Positions 1 through 7,606 of a stretch of DNA of 31,470 bases are shown here, piece after piece. Each line of letters begins with the position of its first letter. Positions within the stretch are counted from its first letter, which is position 1. Origin of the DNA: Planctomycetaceae bacterium (GTDB lineage: Bacteria > Planctomycetota > Phycisphaerae > Phycisphaerales > SM1A02); NCBI GenBank assembly GCA_002685335.1, contig NYWY01000005.1:1-31470 (forward strand), written 5' to 3'. The notes under the pieces are model-generated. The model was not told the origin of the DNA and ran no database searches. It worked only from the letters and a program-made list of their open reading frames with translations. Both the position numbers and the translations under genes were made by a program.

Positions 1-6
1 GAAAAA

Positions 7-32
7 CCGCCCCCGGCTGAAGCCGAGGGCGG
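7..32 (-). terminator. Rho-independent terminator, copy A (behind the tRNA-Gly fragment)
   Basis: A GC-rich hairpin with arms ccgccctcggc/gccgggggcgg on the minus strand is followed by a run of five T. It lies just 3' of the truncated tRNA-Gly copy. It matches the hairpin at 1566-1591 at all but two bases of a 29-base stretch. This copy keeps a clear U-tract, so it is probably the better terminator of the two. Confidence 0.75.
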
Positions 33-42
33 TGTTCATTCG

Positions 43-85
43 AAGCGGGTGACCGGGGTCGAACCGGCAACATTCAGCTTGGAAG
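43..85 (-). pseudogene. Truncated tRNA-Gly copy: 3' half only (direct repeat of 1603-1645)
   Basis: These 43 bases are identical to 1603-1645, the 3' half of the intact tRNA-Gly(UCC). On the minus strand the copy starts at the anticodon loop (CTTCC) and runs through the anticodon 3' arm, variable loop, T arm and 3' acceptor strand. The 5' half is missing: identity stops abruptly at position 86. A displaced 3' half that starts in the anticodon loop is the usual footprint of tyrosine-recombinase integration into a tRNA gene. It would not yield a working tRNA. Confidence 0.85.
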
Positions 86-219
86 AACGGCTCGAGAGCC
101 GCCAAATCCGTCTTTCCGTGCAGGAATCAAGTCGCGATCGTAGCAAGTGTCGCGTTGTGAGCGCTCACTCGTTCACACGGGTGGGGTCGGTGGTCGGACA
201 CCGTCGACCGGGCACGGAC

Positions 220-249
220 AGCCCGCCCCGACCGGAGTCGAGGCGGGCT
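220..249 (-). terminator. Hairpin downstream of the beta-helix/dockerin gene
   Basis: Arms agcccgcc (220-227) and ggcgggct (242-249) enclose a second short stem, cgac/gtcg, around a cgga tetraloop, with one C-A mismatch. It begins 36 bases past the stop of the minus-strand gene ending at 286. There is no good T-tract, so termination is inferred from position and stability. I see no gene in 86-285. Confidence 0.5.
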
Positions 250-285
250 GGGATGCGCGCTTGATGGTCGTACCGGATTCGACGA

Positions 286-1440
286 TCACGGGGCCGAGCA
301 GAGTCCCCAGTAGCCGAGGACGTAGGCGAAGTCCGCGCCGTCGACATTCCCATCGCCGTTGATGTCCGCGGCCACGCAGCCCAGGGCCTCCACGCCGATC
401 AACTCGCGAAGATGGATGAAGTCCGCCGCATCGACCACCCCGTCGCCATCAAGGTCGCCCTCCACCGGACTCGGGCAGTCATCGCAGGAGGCTGCGATGC
501 AGTTGCCCGCGCCCAGTGCCTGATAGTCACCGAAGAGCTGAACCGGATTCGATGGAATCGACGTGTTTGCGCAGAAGCTGCAATCGTAGATGACCGCGCT
601 GCCGGTTTCGCCTTCGGATTCACTGGTGCCGATGGACAAGGCGGGGGCGGATCCGTAGCTCAGGTTGCCGGTGAACCGGCAATCGATGAGGCCGGCGGAG
701 CAGCTGTCGACCAACAGGCCGGCGCCCGACGAAGTATTCATCTCTTCGCTGTCGCCGGCCGTGTTCCCGATGAAGGTGCAGTCGGTGAAGGTGTGCGAAA
801 TCGGATTGTCGCTTTCACCGATTCGCCTGCAGCAGGCTCCGCCCCCCCCGATGGCAGCAGTGTTTCCCGAGAACGTGCATTCGTGGATGGTCACACTGGA
901 ATTCTGGAAGTAGGCGCCCGCGCCCACGCCGCTGTGATTGTTTTCGAACCTGCAGCCGTCGAGGCTCATGCTCGATCCATCGGTTGTAAGGCCGCCGCCT
1001 ACGAACGAACTGTTCAGGACGAAATGGCAGTTGACGACGCTCGGGCTGGCGTTCTGGACGAAAAGTCCGCCACCACCCGATTTGATGGACCCGCGAGTGA
1101 TGTAGAGGTTCCTGAGCACCGTGGTACTCGATTCGTTGGTGATGCAGCTGAGGACCTGATGCTGGCCGACCCCATCCAGGATGCTGGTCGGCGTTCCCAA
1201 CTTGTCGGTGGTTCCCAGAAGCGTGATCGCCTTGCCGTCGGTGTTGATCACCACGCCTTCGGTGTAGGTCTCGGCCGAGAGCTGGATGATGTCACCGTTG
1301 CTGGCGGCATCGATCGCCGCGTTGATCGAGGTGTAGTTGCAGCCAGATTCGCAGACCGTGATGGTCTCAACGCTGGCGACCGTGGCGGATGCGAAGAGAC
1401 CGCTGGCGGCCAGTGCGACGAGGGCGAAGGATCGGTGCAT
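286..1440 (-). CDS. Secreted right-handed beta-helix protein with C-terminal dockerin-like domain
   Basis: The product is 384 aa. It starts with a signal peptide (MHRSFALVALAASGLFASA), then a sequence typical of pectin-lyase-like parallel beta-helix proteins: CNYTSINAAIDAASNGDIIQL followed by repeated short rungs such as GGGLFVQNASPSVVNCHF, SMSLDGCRFENN and SVTIHECTFSGN (about residues 25-320). The last 57 residues (328-384) carry two Ca-binding loops, DLDGDGVVDAADF and DINGDGNVDGADF, in a dockerin type I-like arrangement common in Phycisphaerae. I chose this start because the signal peptide begins here; a longer reading from 1566 would put 42 non-signal residues in front and leave no room for the promoter at 1487-1515. 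No catalytic residues could be assigned, so a polysaccharide substrate is only a guess. The gene sits between the two tRNA-Gly repeat copies. Confidence 0.9.
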   Translation of the reverse strand: MHRSFALVALAASGLFASATVASVETITVCESGCNYTSINAAIDAASNGDIIQLSAETYTEGVVINTDGKAITLLGTTDKLGTPTSILDGVGQHQVLSCITNESSTTVLRNLYITRGSIKSGGGGLFVQNASPSVVNCHFVLNSSFVGGGLTTDGSSMSLDGCRFENNHSGVGAGAYFQNSSVTIHECTFSGNTAAIGGGGACCRRIGESDNPISHTFTDCTFIGNTAGDSEEMNTSSGAGLLVDSCSAGLIDCRFTGNLSYGSAPALSIGTSESEGETGSAVIYDCSFCANTSIPSNPVQLFGDYQALGAGNCIAASCDDCPSPVEGDLDGDGVVDAADFIHLRELIGVEALGCVAADINGDGNVDGADFAYVLGYWGLCSAP

Positions 1441-1486
1441 GTCTTTCTCAAGCTGGTTTGGGGGGAGGGGTGACGGGAAGTTCATT

Positions 1487-1515
1487 ACTCTAAGGGTCGA
1501 CCGGATCGATTCCAA
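1487..1515 (-). promoter_or_regulatory. Sigma-70-type promoter of the beta-helix gene
   Basis: On the minus strand a -35 TTGGAA (1510-1515) and a -10 TAGAGT (1487-1492) are separated by exactly 17 bp. The start codon lies about 46 bases below the -10, so this gene would have a conventional leader, unlike several neighbours. Confidence 0.6.
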
Positions 1516-1565
1516 AGGCTTTCTCCTGCCTGCTGGCACTTGCCGGGCCCTCCCTGCCAAAGACA

Positions 1566-1591
1566 CCGCCCCCGGCCGGAGCCGAGGGCGG
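1566..1591 (-). terminator. Terminator-like hairpin, copy B (behind the intact tRNA-Gly)
   Basis: The hairpin arms ccgccctcggc/gccgggggcgg lie 13 bases past the 3' end of the tRNA on the minus strand. Unlike copy A, the tract after it is TGTCTTTGG, so the U-run is interrupted. It would insulate the tRNA from the beta-helix gene promoter just downstream. Confidence 0.65.
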
Positions 1592-1602
1592 TGGTTGCTG
1601 GA

Positions 1603-1645
1603 AAGCGGGTGACCGGGGTCGAACCGGCAACATTCAGCTTGGAAG
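1603..1645. repeat. Direct repeat partner of 43-85 (possible attachment site)
   Basis: This is the 3' half of the intact tRNA-Gly plus two flanking bases. It is identical over 43 bp to positions 43-85, in the same orientation, offset by 1560 bp. The DNA between the copies carries one gene and no recombinase. Confidence 0.85.
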
Positions 1646-1676
1646 GCTGACGCTCTACCAATTGAGCTACACCCGC
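1605..1676 (-). tRNA. tRNA-Gly (anticodon UCC)
   Basis: The minus strand folds as a complete cloverleaf of 72 nt: acceptor GCGGGTG/CACCCGC, D arm GCTC...GAGC, anticodon arm TCAGC-CTTCCAA-GCTGA, and T arm GCCGG-TTCGACC-CCGGT. The loop CTTCCAA places anticodon TCC, reading GGA/GGG glycine codons. CCA is not encoded. A TACCAT hexamer at 1715-1720, about 39 bases upstream, may be its -10 element. Confidence 0.95.
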
Positions 1677-2026
1677 AGGTACTCGACGAAGTCAGGGCCT
1701 TCGCCGGACCGAAGATGGTACCTCAGATGTTTCCTCCGTACCACCCGGTCTGATCCGCCCGCGGTGGGATCCGCCGGGATTCCCTCTTCCGCGACCACAC
1801 GAGATCCCATGTTTCAGGAGGCTGATCGCATCCTGAATCGCTCTTCCGGTCCCGAACGAACCGAATTTTGGAGAACATCAGGAGGGGCCGATCCGCAGGT
1901 CGACCGGGATCCGGGGACATCCCAACGTGCCATCGGGAGCGACCGGGGCCAGGGTGGCCCGGATGGACCGGGTCCTGTGAACATCGAAGCCGGCATCCTT
2001 TCTGGATGCGACCGGAGCACCATCGA
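1677..2026. other. Intergenic region between tRNA-Gly and the M1 peptidase gene
   Basis: This 350-base gap separates two divergent units. The only signal I can support is a minus-strand TACCAT (1715-1720), a plausible -10 for the tRNA. A GGAG at about 2014-2017 precedes the peptidase start. The plus-strand reading frame of the peptidase stays open upstream to 1868, but that translation looks non-coding. Confidence 0.5.
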
Positions 2027-3958
2027 ATGAATCTCGCCTGCCTCGCCGCCTGCCTCGTCCTGATCCCCGCGGAAGTGGAGCATCAGCGGCTCGAGGTCCG
2101 CATCGACCCAGAGTCGAGCCGGATCGAAGGCGTCTCGGCCATGACCATCGCGACCGCGGGAGACCTCCCCTTCCGGATCCATCCCAAGGCCGACATCGAG
2201 TTGGTGCTGGTGAGCGGAACGCCGGTCGAGGTCGAGGATTCGGACCAGGGTCGGGCTCCGTTCGTCCCCGGCGTGAAGGCCGGCGACGAAGTCGTGTTCC
2301 ACTGGAACGGAACGCATCTCGAAGACGTCGCCGCGGGCGAACGCCCCGGACGCATCCACAACCAGTCCGTCCGGGCGCACGCGGCCACCGACGGAGTCTT
2401 CCTCTCCGACGGAAGCGCCTGGCATCCGCAGCCGCTCGACGACCGCGGCAGACCGCAGTTGAGGACCATGTCGATCGAACTGGAGCCGATCGCCGGGTGG
2501 ACCCTGGTGGCGACCGGGGATCCCGACCCGACGTCGGCGCCGTCGGCGGCCTGCTGGTCGTGGCGGACGCCACGTCCGGTCAACGGAATGGCGGTCGCCG
2601 GCAACCGACATCGTCGATTCGCCCGCTCGGTGGAAACCGACTCGGGAAACGTCGACGTCGTGGTGCAGGTCTCCGAGAGCAATGCGAGCAAGGCGGGGTA
2701 CTACCTTGATGCGTCCGAGGCCTACCTCGACCGGTACACCGACCTGCTCGGACCCTATCCCTACGACCGATTCTCGGTGGTCGAGAACTTCTTCTCCTCC
2801 GGATTCGCCTTTCCCGGCTTCACGCTCCTGGGGCCACGAGTGGTCGGCATGGCGCCCCGCTCGCTCAAGCCGGGCTATCTCGATCATGAACTCGTCCACG
2901 CCTGGTGGGGCAACGGCGTCTACGTCGACCCCGACGACGGAAACTGGTGCGAGGGCCTCACCAGCTTCTGCACCAACTACGGCCGACGAGTGCTCGAAGA
3001 GGGTGCCGAAGCAGGACGTCGATATCGACGGGGCATCATCAACCAGGTGTCGCTCGATCCGACCGTCGATAACGGCCCCGTGGGTGAATTCGGACGTCGT
3101 GGACGGGAGATCGATCGGTTCGTCGGGTACGAGAAGAGCGCTTTCGTCTTCATGATGCTGGCGGACGTCCTGGAGGACGGGCGTGAAGACCGCCCCTTCG
3201 AGGAATGGGTCATCTGGGAGGTCCTGCGAAGCATCGCGTCCGACCACCTGGGCGAACGCATCGGATGGGGGGAGATCCAGCTCGCGGCGGAAGCCGCGAA
3301 GCCCGATCTCGCTGCCGGATGGCTCGATCCGTTCTTTCAACGATGGGTCCGGGATCACGACGTTCCGAAGACGACGTCCACCCTGACGGCGAGACCTCCG
3401 CAGTCGATCGATCGGATCGTACGGAACGACGGGACGGAGGTCTTCATCGATCCGCAGTCCCGTCACTACCGAATCGTGCCCATCTCCCTCACGAGCCCGA
3501 CCATCGGCGGAACCATCGGCGGCGGAATCATCGGAGGCGGAACCCCCGTGATGATCGCGGATGGGATCCCGGCGTCCACCGCGGATCTCGCCTGGGTGTC
3601 GGAGCTGGTCCCAGGCGACAATCACCTGCTGATCGGCCGTGCCGCGATCGAACGACACGCCGACCTCATCGCCCGTACCTCCGATCCCATCGACATCGAT
3701 GACGCCGGCTTCACGGTCGGGGGCGAGCGTTGGAACGATTCGTCGCAGTCGATTCTGCACACCATGCATCACCCCGATCATCCCGGCCGTTACATCACGG
3801 TGTTCCACAGCAACGGAGACGCCGGATGGCGACGGATCCGCCTGGCCTGGTACTACCGCAAGGACACGACCGTGGTCTGGGAAGGCGACCAGACCAGACT
3901 TCGTCGGATCCACGAACCCGACGCCTGGATGCCCGTGGATTCCGGCCCGCCGTCCTGA
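2027..3958 (+). CDS. M1-family (gluzincin) metallopeptidase, probably secreted
   Basis: The product is 643 aa. It carries the zinc site HELVH at residues 287-291, followed after 17 residues by the third ligand in NWCEG (E309). The WWGN after the HELVH and the GYEKSAF segment (catalytic-tyrosine region) fit M1 aminopeptidase relatives. The segment VVENFFSSGFAFPGFTLLG lies where classical members have GAMEN; this form and the one-residue-shorter zinc spacing suit a bacterial subfamily without GAMEN. The N-terminus MNLACLAACLVLIPAEVEHQ is a short, modest signal peptide. The start is set by that peptide and a GGAG upstream. Near residues 492-505 there is a glycine-rich run (TIGGTIGGGIIGGG) from a small internal DNA repeat. 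Peptidase activity is well supported; the substrate is unknown. Confidence 0.88.
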   Translation: MNLACLAACLVLIPAEVEHQRLEVRIDPESSRIEGVSAMTIATAGDLPFRIHPKADIELVLVSGTPVEVEDSDQGRAPFVPGVKAGDEVVFHWNGTHLEDVAAGERPGRIHNQSVRAHAATDGVFLSDGSAWHPQPLDDRGRPQLRTMSIELEPIAGWTLVATGDPDPTSAPSAACWSWRTPRPVNGMAVAGNRHRRFARSVETDSGNVDVVVQVSESNASKAGYYLDASEAYLDRYTDLLGPYPYDRFSVVENFFSSGFAFPGFTLLGPRVVGMAPRSLKPGYLDHELVHAWWGNGVYVDPDDGNWCEGLTSFCTNYGRRVLEEGAEAGRRYRRGIINQVSLDPTVDNGPVGEFGRRGREIDRFVGYEKSAFVFMMLADVLEDGREDRPFEEWVIWEVLRSIASDHLGERIGWGEIQLAAEAAKPDLAAGWLDPFFQRWVRDHDVPKTTSTLTARPPQSIDRIVRNDGTEVFIDPQSRHYRIVPISLTSPTIGGTIGGGIIGGGTPVMIADGIPASTADLAWVSELVPGDNHLLIGRAAIERHADLIARTSDPIDIDDAGFTVGGERWNDSSQSILHTMHHPDHPGRYITVFHSNGDAGWRRIRLAWYYRKDTTVVWEGDQTRLRRIHEPDAWMPVDSGPPS

Positions 3959-4021
3959 TCGACGAGCGAAACCTCCGGATCTCCCACCCCGATGCGCCGG
4001 CGAGCGCGACCGCGTTCTCTC

Positions 4022-4027
4022 TACCAT
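4022..4027 (+). promoter_or_regulatory. -10 element for a leaderless transcript (7-TM gene)
   Basis: TACCAT ends 7 nt before the ATG at 4035. Transcription would start at or next to the start codon, and no Shine-Dalgarno sequence is present. I see no convincing -35. Confidence 0.45.
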
Positions 4028-4034
4028 CCAACCC

Positions 4035-4763
4035 ATGTCGATCTCAGGCCTTCATCCCGTCCACTACCTCCCGATCGCGACCACCATCGTGGCGATCGCG
4101 TTCCTACCGGTCCTGATTCATCGGAGCCGACTTCGAAACTGGCCCCCCCACCTGCTCTGGTGGTCGATCGGCGTCGGTTGCTACGGCGCGGGCACGGCCC
4201 TGGAGTCCACGATCACGTTGCAGGGGAACAGCCCCGAACTCAATCGCTGGTGGTACCTGGCCGGGGCCATCCTGGGGGCCTGGCCCCTCGCGACCGGCAG
4301 CGTGTACCTGGTCCTGAAACATCGAACGGCCTCCATCCTCACCGCGATCAGTGCGATCCCCGTCGCGGTGGCGGGAGTCGCGGTCCTTCTGTCTCCGATC
4401 GACACCGCGGAGTTGTCCCCGTACCGGCCGTCGGGAGCCGCGATCGGATGGACCTGGATTCGGGCGCTCACCCCACTGATCAATTCCTACGCGGCCTTCT
4501 TCCTGGTCGGCGGCGCGGCCTGGAGCTGCGTGCACTTCTGGGGGGTGCCGGGCCAGCGGACCCGGACGATCGGAACCATGCTCATCGCCGCCGGCGGCCT
4601 TCTTCCCGGTGTCGGAGGCGGCATGGCCAAGGCCGGGATGGTCGAGGCGCTCTACGTCGCGGAACTCATCGGACTCCTGCTGATCTGGGGCGGATACGAA
4701 TTCTGCATCCGAGCCACGGATCCCGGCGAGGGTGTCGCCGCTCGCGTCGATCCCGGACGCTGA
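4035..4763 (+). CDS. Seven-transmembrane protein of unknown function
   Basis: The product is 242 aa and almost all membrane. Seven hydrophobic segments can be seen, at about residues 8-28, 38-58, 72-93, 98-118, 140-161, 175-195 and 200-220. There are no obvious catalytic motifs or soluble domains. The layout resembles 7TM sensor or transport modules, but I do not recognise a family. The start follows a TACCAT -10 at 7 nt, consistent with a leaderless message. A perfect 20-bp palindrome downstream (4802-4821) probably ends the transcript before the transporter gene. Confidence 0.8.
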   Translation: MSISGLHPVHYLPIATTIVAIAFLPVLIHRSRLRNWPPHLLWWSIGVGCYGAGTALESTITLQGNSPELNRWWYLAGAILGAWPLATGSVYLVLKHRTASILTAISAIPVAVAGVAVLLSPIDTAELSPYRPSGAAIGWTWIRALTPLINSYAAFFLVGGAAWSCVHFWGVPGQRTRTIGTMLIAAGGLLPGVGGGMAKAGMVEALYVAELIGLLLIWGGYEFCIRATDPGEGVAARVDPGR

Positions 4764-4801
4764 CGGCGAATCCGCCCTCGGTCGAATCGATGGCGATGCC
4801 T

Positions 4802-4821
4802 CCGCCTTCCCGGGAAGGCGG
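4802..4821. terminator. Perfect 20-bp inverted repeat between the 7-TM and MFS genes
   Basis: The arms ccgccttccc and gggaaggcgg are perfectly complementary with no spacer. The repeat lies 38 bases past the stop of the 7-TM gene and 48 bases before the transporter start. No T-run follows. It could be a weak terminator or, being fully palindromic, a protein-binding site. Confidence 0.4.
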
Positions 4822-4869
4822 GTCTCCATCGACCGGACATGAACCACGGCCATCGACGATGATGCCGGG

Positions 4870-6036
4870 GTGCAGCACCACCGACCGGCGCCCCTCGCCC
4901 CCATCCTCGTCCTCTCCTTCCTCGCGACCTTCGGGACGGCGGTGCTCTGGAACGGGCTCGCCTTCGTCGCCAAGGAGGCCTACGGATTCGACGAAGGCTG
5001 GAACCTCGCCCTCGCCATCTGGAATGGCGGGGTCTACGCCCTCGCGGCCTTCCGATCAGGACGGGTGCTTCGGAGACTGGAACGTTTCCTGAGCCCGAGA
5101 ACGGTCATGGCCTGGGTGTTCCTGCTGCAGGTCGCGATCTGCCCCCTCGTTCTGCTCGGTTCCTCCACCCTGGTCCTCTTTCTGGTCGCCGGCGCGATGT
5201 CGGGACTGGCGGCGTTCTTCTGGCCGGTGATCGAAGCCTTCGTCGCGGCGGGCCGCGACCCCGATCGAATGCGCCACGCGATCGGCTGGTGGAACGTGAC
5301 CTGGATGACCGCTCTGGGAATCGCGCTCGTATCGATCTCCCCCTTTCTGGCCGCGGGCCAGGCCGCGTGGGCGATCGGTGCCCTCGCGCCCCTCAACCTG
5401 ATCTGTCTCGCGGTCCTGTGGTGGGGACTTCCTTCACGGCCCGCGGACCACGTCGACATCCACCCGGACACCGACGCCCCCACGGGCTACCACGATCTCC
5501 TGGCCTCCCACCGGGCCATGCTTCCGCTGGCCTACGCCCTGATCGGCGCCCTCAGCCCGTTGATGCCCTACCTGCTCAGTGATCTCGAGGCCCCCCTCGC
5601 CTGGCAGACTCCCCTGACCGCGACCTGGATGTTCGCCCGCGTCGCGGGAATCGCGATCCTGCGTTTCATCCCGTGGTGGCACGGGCGGTGGTCGACCGCG
5701 ATCCTCGGAGCCACGCTTCTGATCGGCGGCTTCGTCGGCGTGATCGCGGCACCATCGATCCCGATCATCATCATCGCCCTCGCGGTCTTCGGCCTGGGCC
5801 AGGCGATCATCTACTACGCCGCCCTCTACTACGTGATGCGGGTCGGCGACGCGGACATCGATGCGGCCAGCACGCATGAAGGACTCATCGGAGTCGGGTA
5901 CGCCGCGGGTCCCGCCGCGGCCGCGATCGGCGTCGTCGCCGGCGGCGGCGGCCTGGTTATCGCCTCGGGTCTCCTGCTCCCGGCCGTGGCGGCCTGGCCG
6001 GCGTTCCGACCGTGGTGGCGGGCCAGGCGACGCTGA
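4870..6036 (+). CDS. Major facilitator superfamily-type transporter
   Basis: The product is 388 aa with about 11-12 membrane spans and short loops, the size and pattern of a compact MFS permease. There is a central hydrophilic break near residues 185-210 (SRPADHVDIHPDTDAPTGYHD) dividing two six-helix halves. A basic loop after the second span (RSGRVLRRLERFLSPR) sits where MFS motif A normally lies. The C-terminal half ends in a Gly/Ala-rich helix pair. The start is a GTG; no upstream ATG in frame is available. Nothing nearby identifies the substrate. Its stop is one base from the end of the convergent epimerase gene. Confidence 0.8.
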   Translation: MQHHRPAPLAPILVLSFLATFGTAVLWNGLAFVAKEAYGFDEGWNLALAIWNGGVYALAAFRSGRVLRRLERFLSPRTVMAWVFLLQVAICPLVLLGSSTLVLFLVAGAMSGLAAFFWPVIEAFVAAGRDPDRMRHAIGWWNVTWMTALGIALVSISPFLAAGQAAWAIGALAPLNLICLAVLWWGLPSRPADHVDIHPDTDAPTGYHDLLASHRAMLPLAYALIGALSPLMPYLLSDLEAPLAWQTPLTATWMFARVAGIAILRFIPWWHGRWSTAILGATLLIGGFVGVIAAPSIPIIIIALAVFGLGQAIIYYAALYYVMRVGDADIDAASTHEGLIGVGYAAGPAAAAIGVVAGGGGLVIASGLLLPAVAAWPAFRPWWRARRR

Positions 6037-6037
6037 G

Positions 6038-7465
6038 TCAATCCGGCGGCGTCACGCCGTGAAGCAGCATCCGAAGGCAGCCTTCAAGCTGCGGCGTCTC
6101 GAAACGAAATCCCTTCGCCTCGAGGGTCGAGGGCTCCGCGAGAACACCCTCGAGCAACAGCGGTTCCGCCATCCGGCCGAACAGCGCCCGGGCGACGAAG
6201 GCGGGAAGCGGGGCGACCGCCGGACGCCGAAGCACCCGACCCAGAGTGCGGGCGAAGTCGATCTGAGTCACCGGCTCGGGTGCGGTCGCGTTGATCGGAC
6301 CCTCCAACGATTCATCCACGATCGTGCGATGGAGAATTCCCAGGAGATCATCCATCCCGATCCAACTCATGCCCTGCCGTCCGGTGCCCAGTCGCCCACC
6401 GGCTCCCAGTCGGAACGGCAGCAACATCTTTCCCAGCGCTCCTCCCTTGGGCGTGAGGACGATGCCGATCCGGGGATGAACCACCCGGATGCCCGCGGCT
6501 CGGGCGGGCTCGGCCGCCGCCTCCCAGTCGATGGCGACCTGGGCCAGCCATCCCTCGCCGAGGCTGGAGGAATCATCCACGACCTCGGGCCGATCTCCGT
6601 AGATCCCCACCGCGCTGGCGGAGACCAGGACCGCCGGCGGTCGGTCAAGACCGGCGAGGGTTTCGGCGAGCAGCGTGGTTCCCTTGGTCCGCGATTCCCG
6701 AAGCACCCGCATCCGCTCATCGGTCCATCGTTCGTCGGCGATGCCGGCCCCCGCCAGATGCACCACCGCGTCTGCGCCGTCGAAGACCGATGCGTCGATC
6801 GATCCGGCCTCCGGATTCCAGCGGTATTCGCCGGCGTCGCGGGCCGGCTCGCGCCGGACGAGCGTTCGAACCTCGTGGCCGCCGGTCCTCAGGAACGCGA
6901 CGAGTTGCCGACCGATCAATCCGCTGGCGCCCGTCACCACCACCAGAAGCGGTCGGCCGGGGCCTTCCTCGAGGTGACGGCGAAGATCGTTGGAGGTCCT
7001 CCAATGACGCCAGCCGAAGAGTTTTTCCAGGTCCTTCCTCGCGAATCCCGCCCCGACGTTTCCGAACGGGGCGAGCGGCATCCGATACTGGATCGAATCG
7101 ATCAGACGACTGGCCCCGACATCTCCATCGACGTCCGCTTCGAATCGATGCTCATGCCGCCAGGCACCGAACGGACCCGAGACCTGGACATCGACGAAAT
7201 GTTCTCCCCGAACCGCCTCGTCGATTCTGGCTCGCCAGGCCTTCCGGATCGGACCGAGGGGGACGGATAGAACCGTCTCCGCCCCCACCCGCATCGGCCC
7301 CGCATCCTCGATGACCCGGACGTCCTGCCACGGGGGCAGCAGACGATCGAGGGCCCCTTGCCGGAAGTGCCAGTCCGCCAGTTCGGCGACCGGGGCGGAG
7401 ATCCGACTCTCGTGACGAAAGGTACGGTTGGAGCCCGTCCGGGCGTGATGCGTGCTGCCGGCCAT
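6038..7465 (-). CDS. SRPBCC-like domain fused to NAD(P)-dependent epimerase (TIGR01777/YfcH type)
   Basis: The product is 475 aa in two parts. Residues 15-155 look like a START/SRPBCC ligand-binding fold (FRHESRISAPVAELADWHFR...GPFGAWRHEHRFEAD...). Residues 172-475 are an extended SDR: Rossmann loop TGASGLIG at 178-185, the AVVHLAGAGI segment, SASAVGIYG and a family-typical C-terminus (PLPAFVARALFGRMAEPLLLEG...GFRFETPQLEGCLR). The family, often called epimerase/YfcH or SulA-like, has no firmly known reaction. Fusions of this kind are known, so the layout is not unique. I chose the ATG at 7465 because it precedes the first domain and clears the divergent isomerase gene. Confidence 0.88.
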   Translation of the reverse strand: MAGSTHHARTGSNRTFRHESRISAPVAELADWHFRQGALDRLLPPWQDVRVIEDAGPMRVGAETVLSVPLGPIRKAWRARIDEAVRGEHFVDVQVSGPFGAWRHEHRFEADVDGDVGASRLIDSIQYRMPLAPFGNVGAGFARKDLEKLFGWRHWRTSNDLRRHLEEGPGRPLLVVVTGASGLIGRQLVAFLRTGGHEVRTLVRREPARDAGEYRWNPEAGSIDASVFDGADAVVHLAGAGIADERWTDERMRVLRESRTKGTTLLAETLAGLDRPPAVLVSASAVGIYGDRPEVVDDSSSLGEGWLAQVAIDWEAAAEPARAAGIRVVHPRIGIVLTPKGGALGKMLLPFRLGAGGRLGTGRQGMSWIGMDDLLGILHRTIVDESLEGPINATAPEPVTQIDFARTLGRVLRRPAVAPLPAFVARALFGRMAEPLLLEGVLAEPSTLEAKGFRFETPQLEGCLRMLLHGVTPPD

Positions 7466-7596
7466 GGTTGATCGATCCTGAGCGACGAAGTCGGGCACCA
7501 GCGGCCCTGATCCCGAGTTCGACGCCGACGGGATCCGGAGGCAGTGTGACCGGGATTCAGACCGCCTGCCGATCGACCCCGATTCCGACCACCCCC

Positions 7597-7602
7597 TACC
7601 AT
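7597..7602 (+). promoter_or_regulatory. -10 element upstream of the gmhA-like operon
   Basis: TACCAT lies 4 nt before the first ATG (7607) and 7 nt before the second (7610). A TCGACC at 7573-7578 could serve as -35 with 18-bp spacing. The same hexamer and spacing precede the gene at 4035. If transcription starts at 7610, the second ATG is the likely start of a leaderless message. Confidence 0.45.
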
Positions 7603-7606
7603 CCAC

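Noticed and set aside
412..1473. A 353-codon plus-strand frame opposite the beta-helix gene
   Set aside because: Shadow of the minus-strand gene, which has a signal peptide, beta-helix rungs and a dockerin-like tail.
86..1604. A complete mobile element between the tRNA-Gly repeats
   Set aside because: No integrase, transposase or terminal inverted repeats were found; only the repeat footprint is supported.
2027..3958. Defective zinc site because the third ligand is 17, not 18, residues from HELVH
   Set aside because: From what I recall of the family, some bacterial M1 relatives with NW(C/S)EGL have the same 17-residue spacing, so it is not a sign of loss.
1814..4036. A 740-codon open frame on the minus strand opposite the M1 peptidase
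   Set aside because: Its translation is Arg/Gly/Asp-rich and without domains, while the plus strand has a clear peptidase. Long antisense frames are expected at this GC content.
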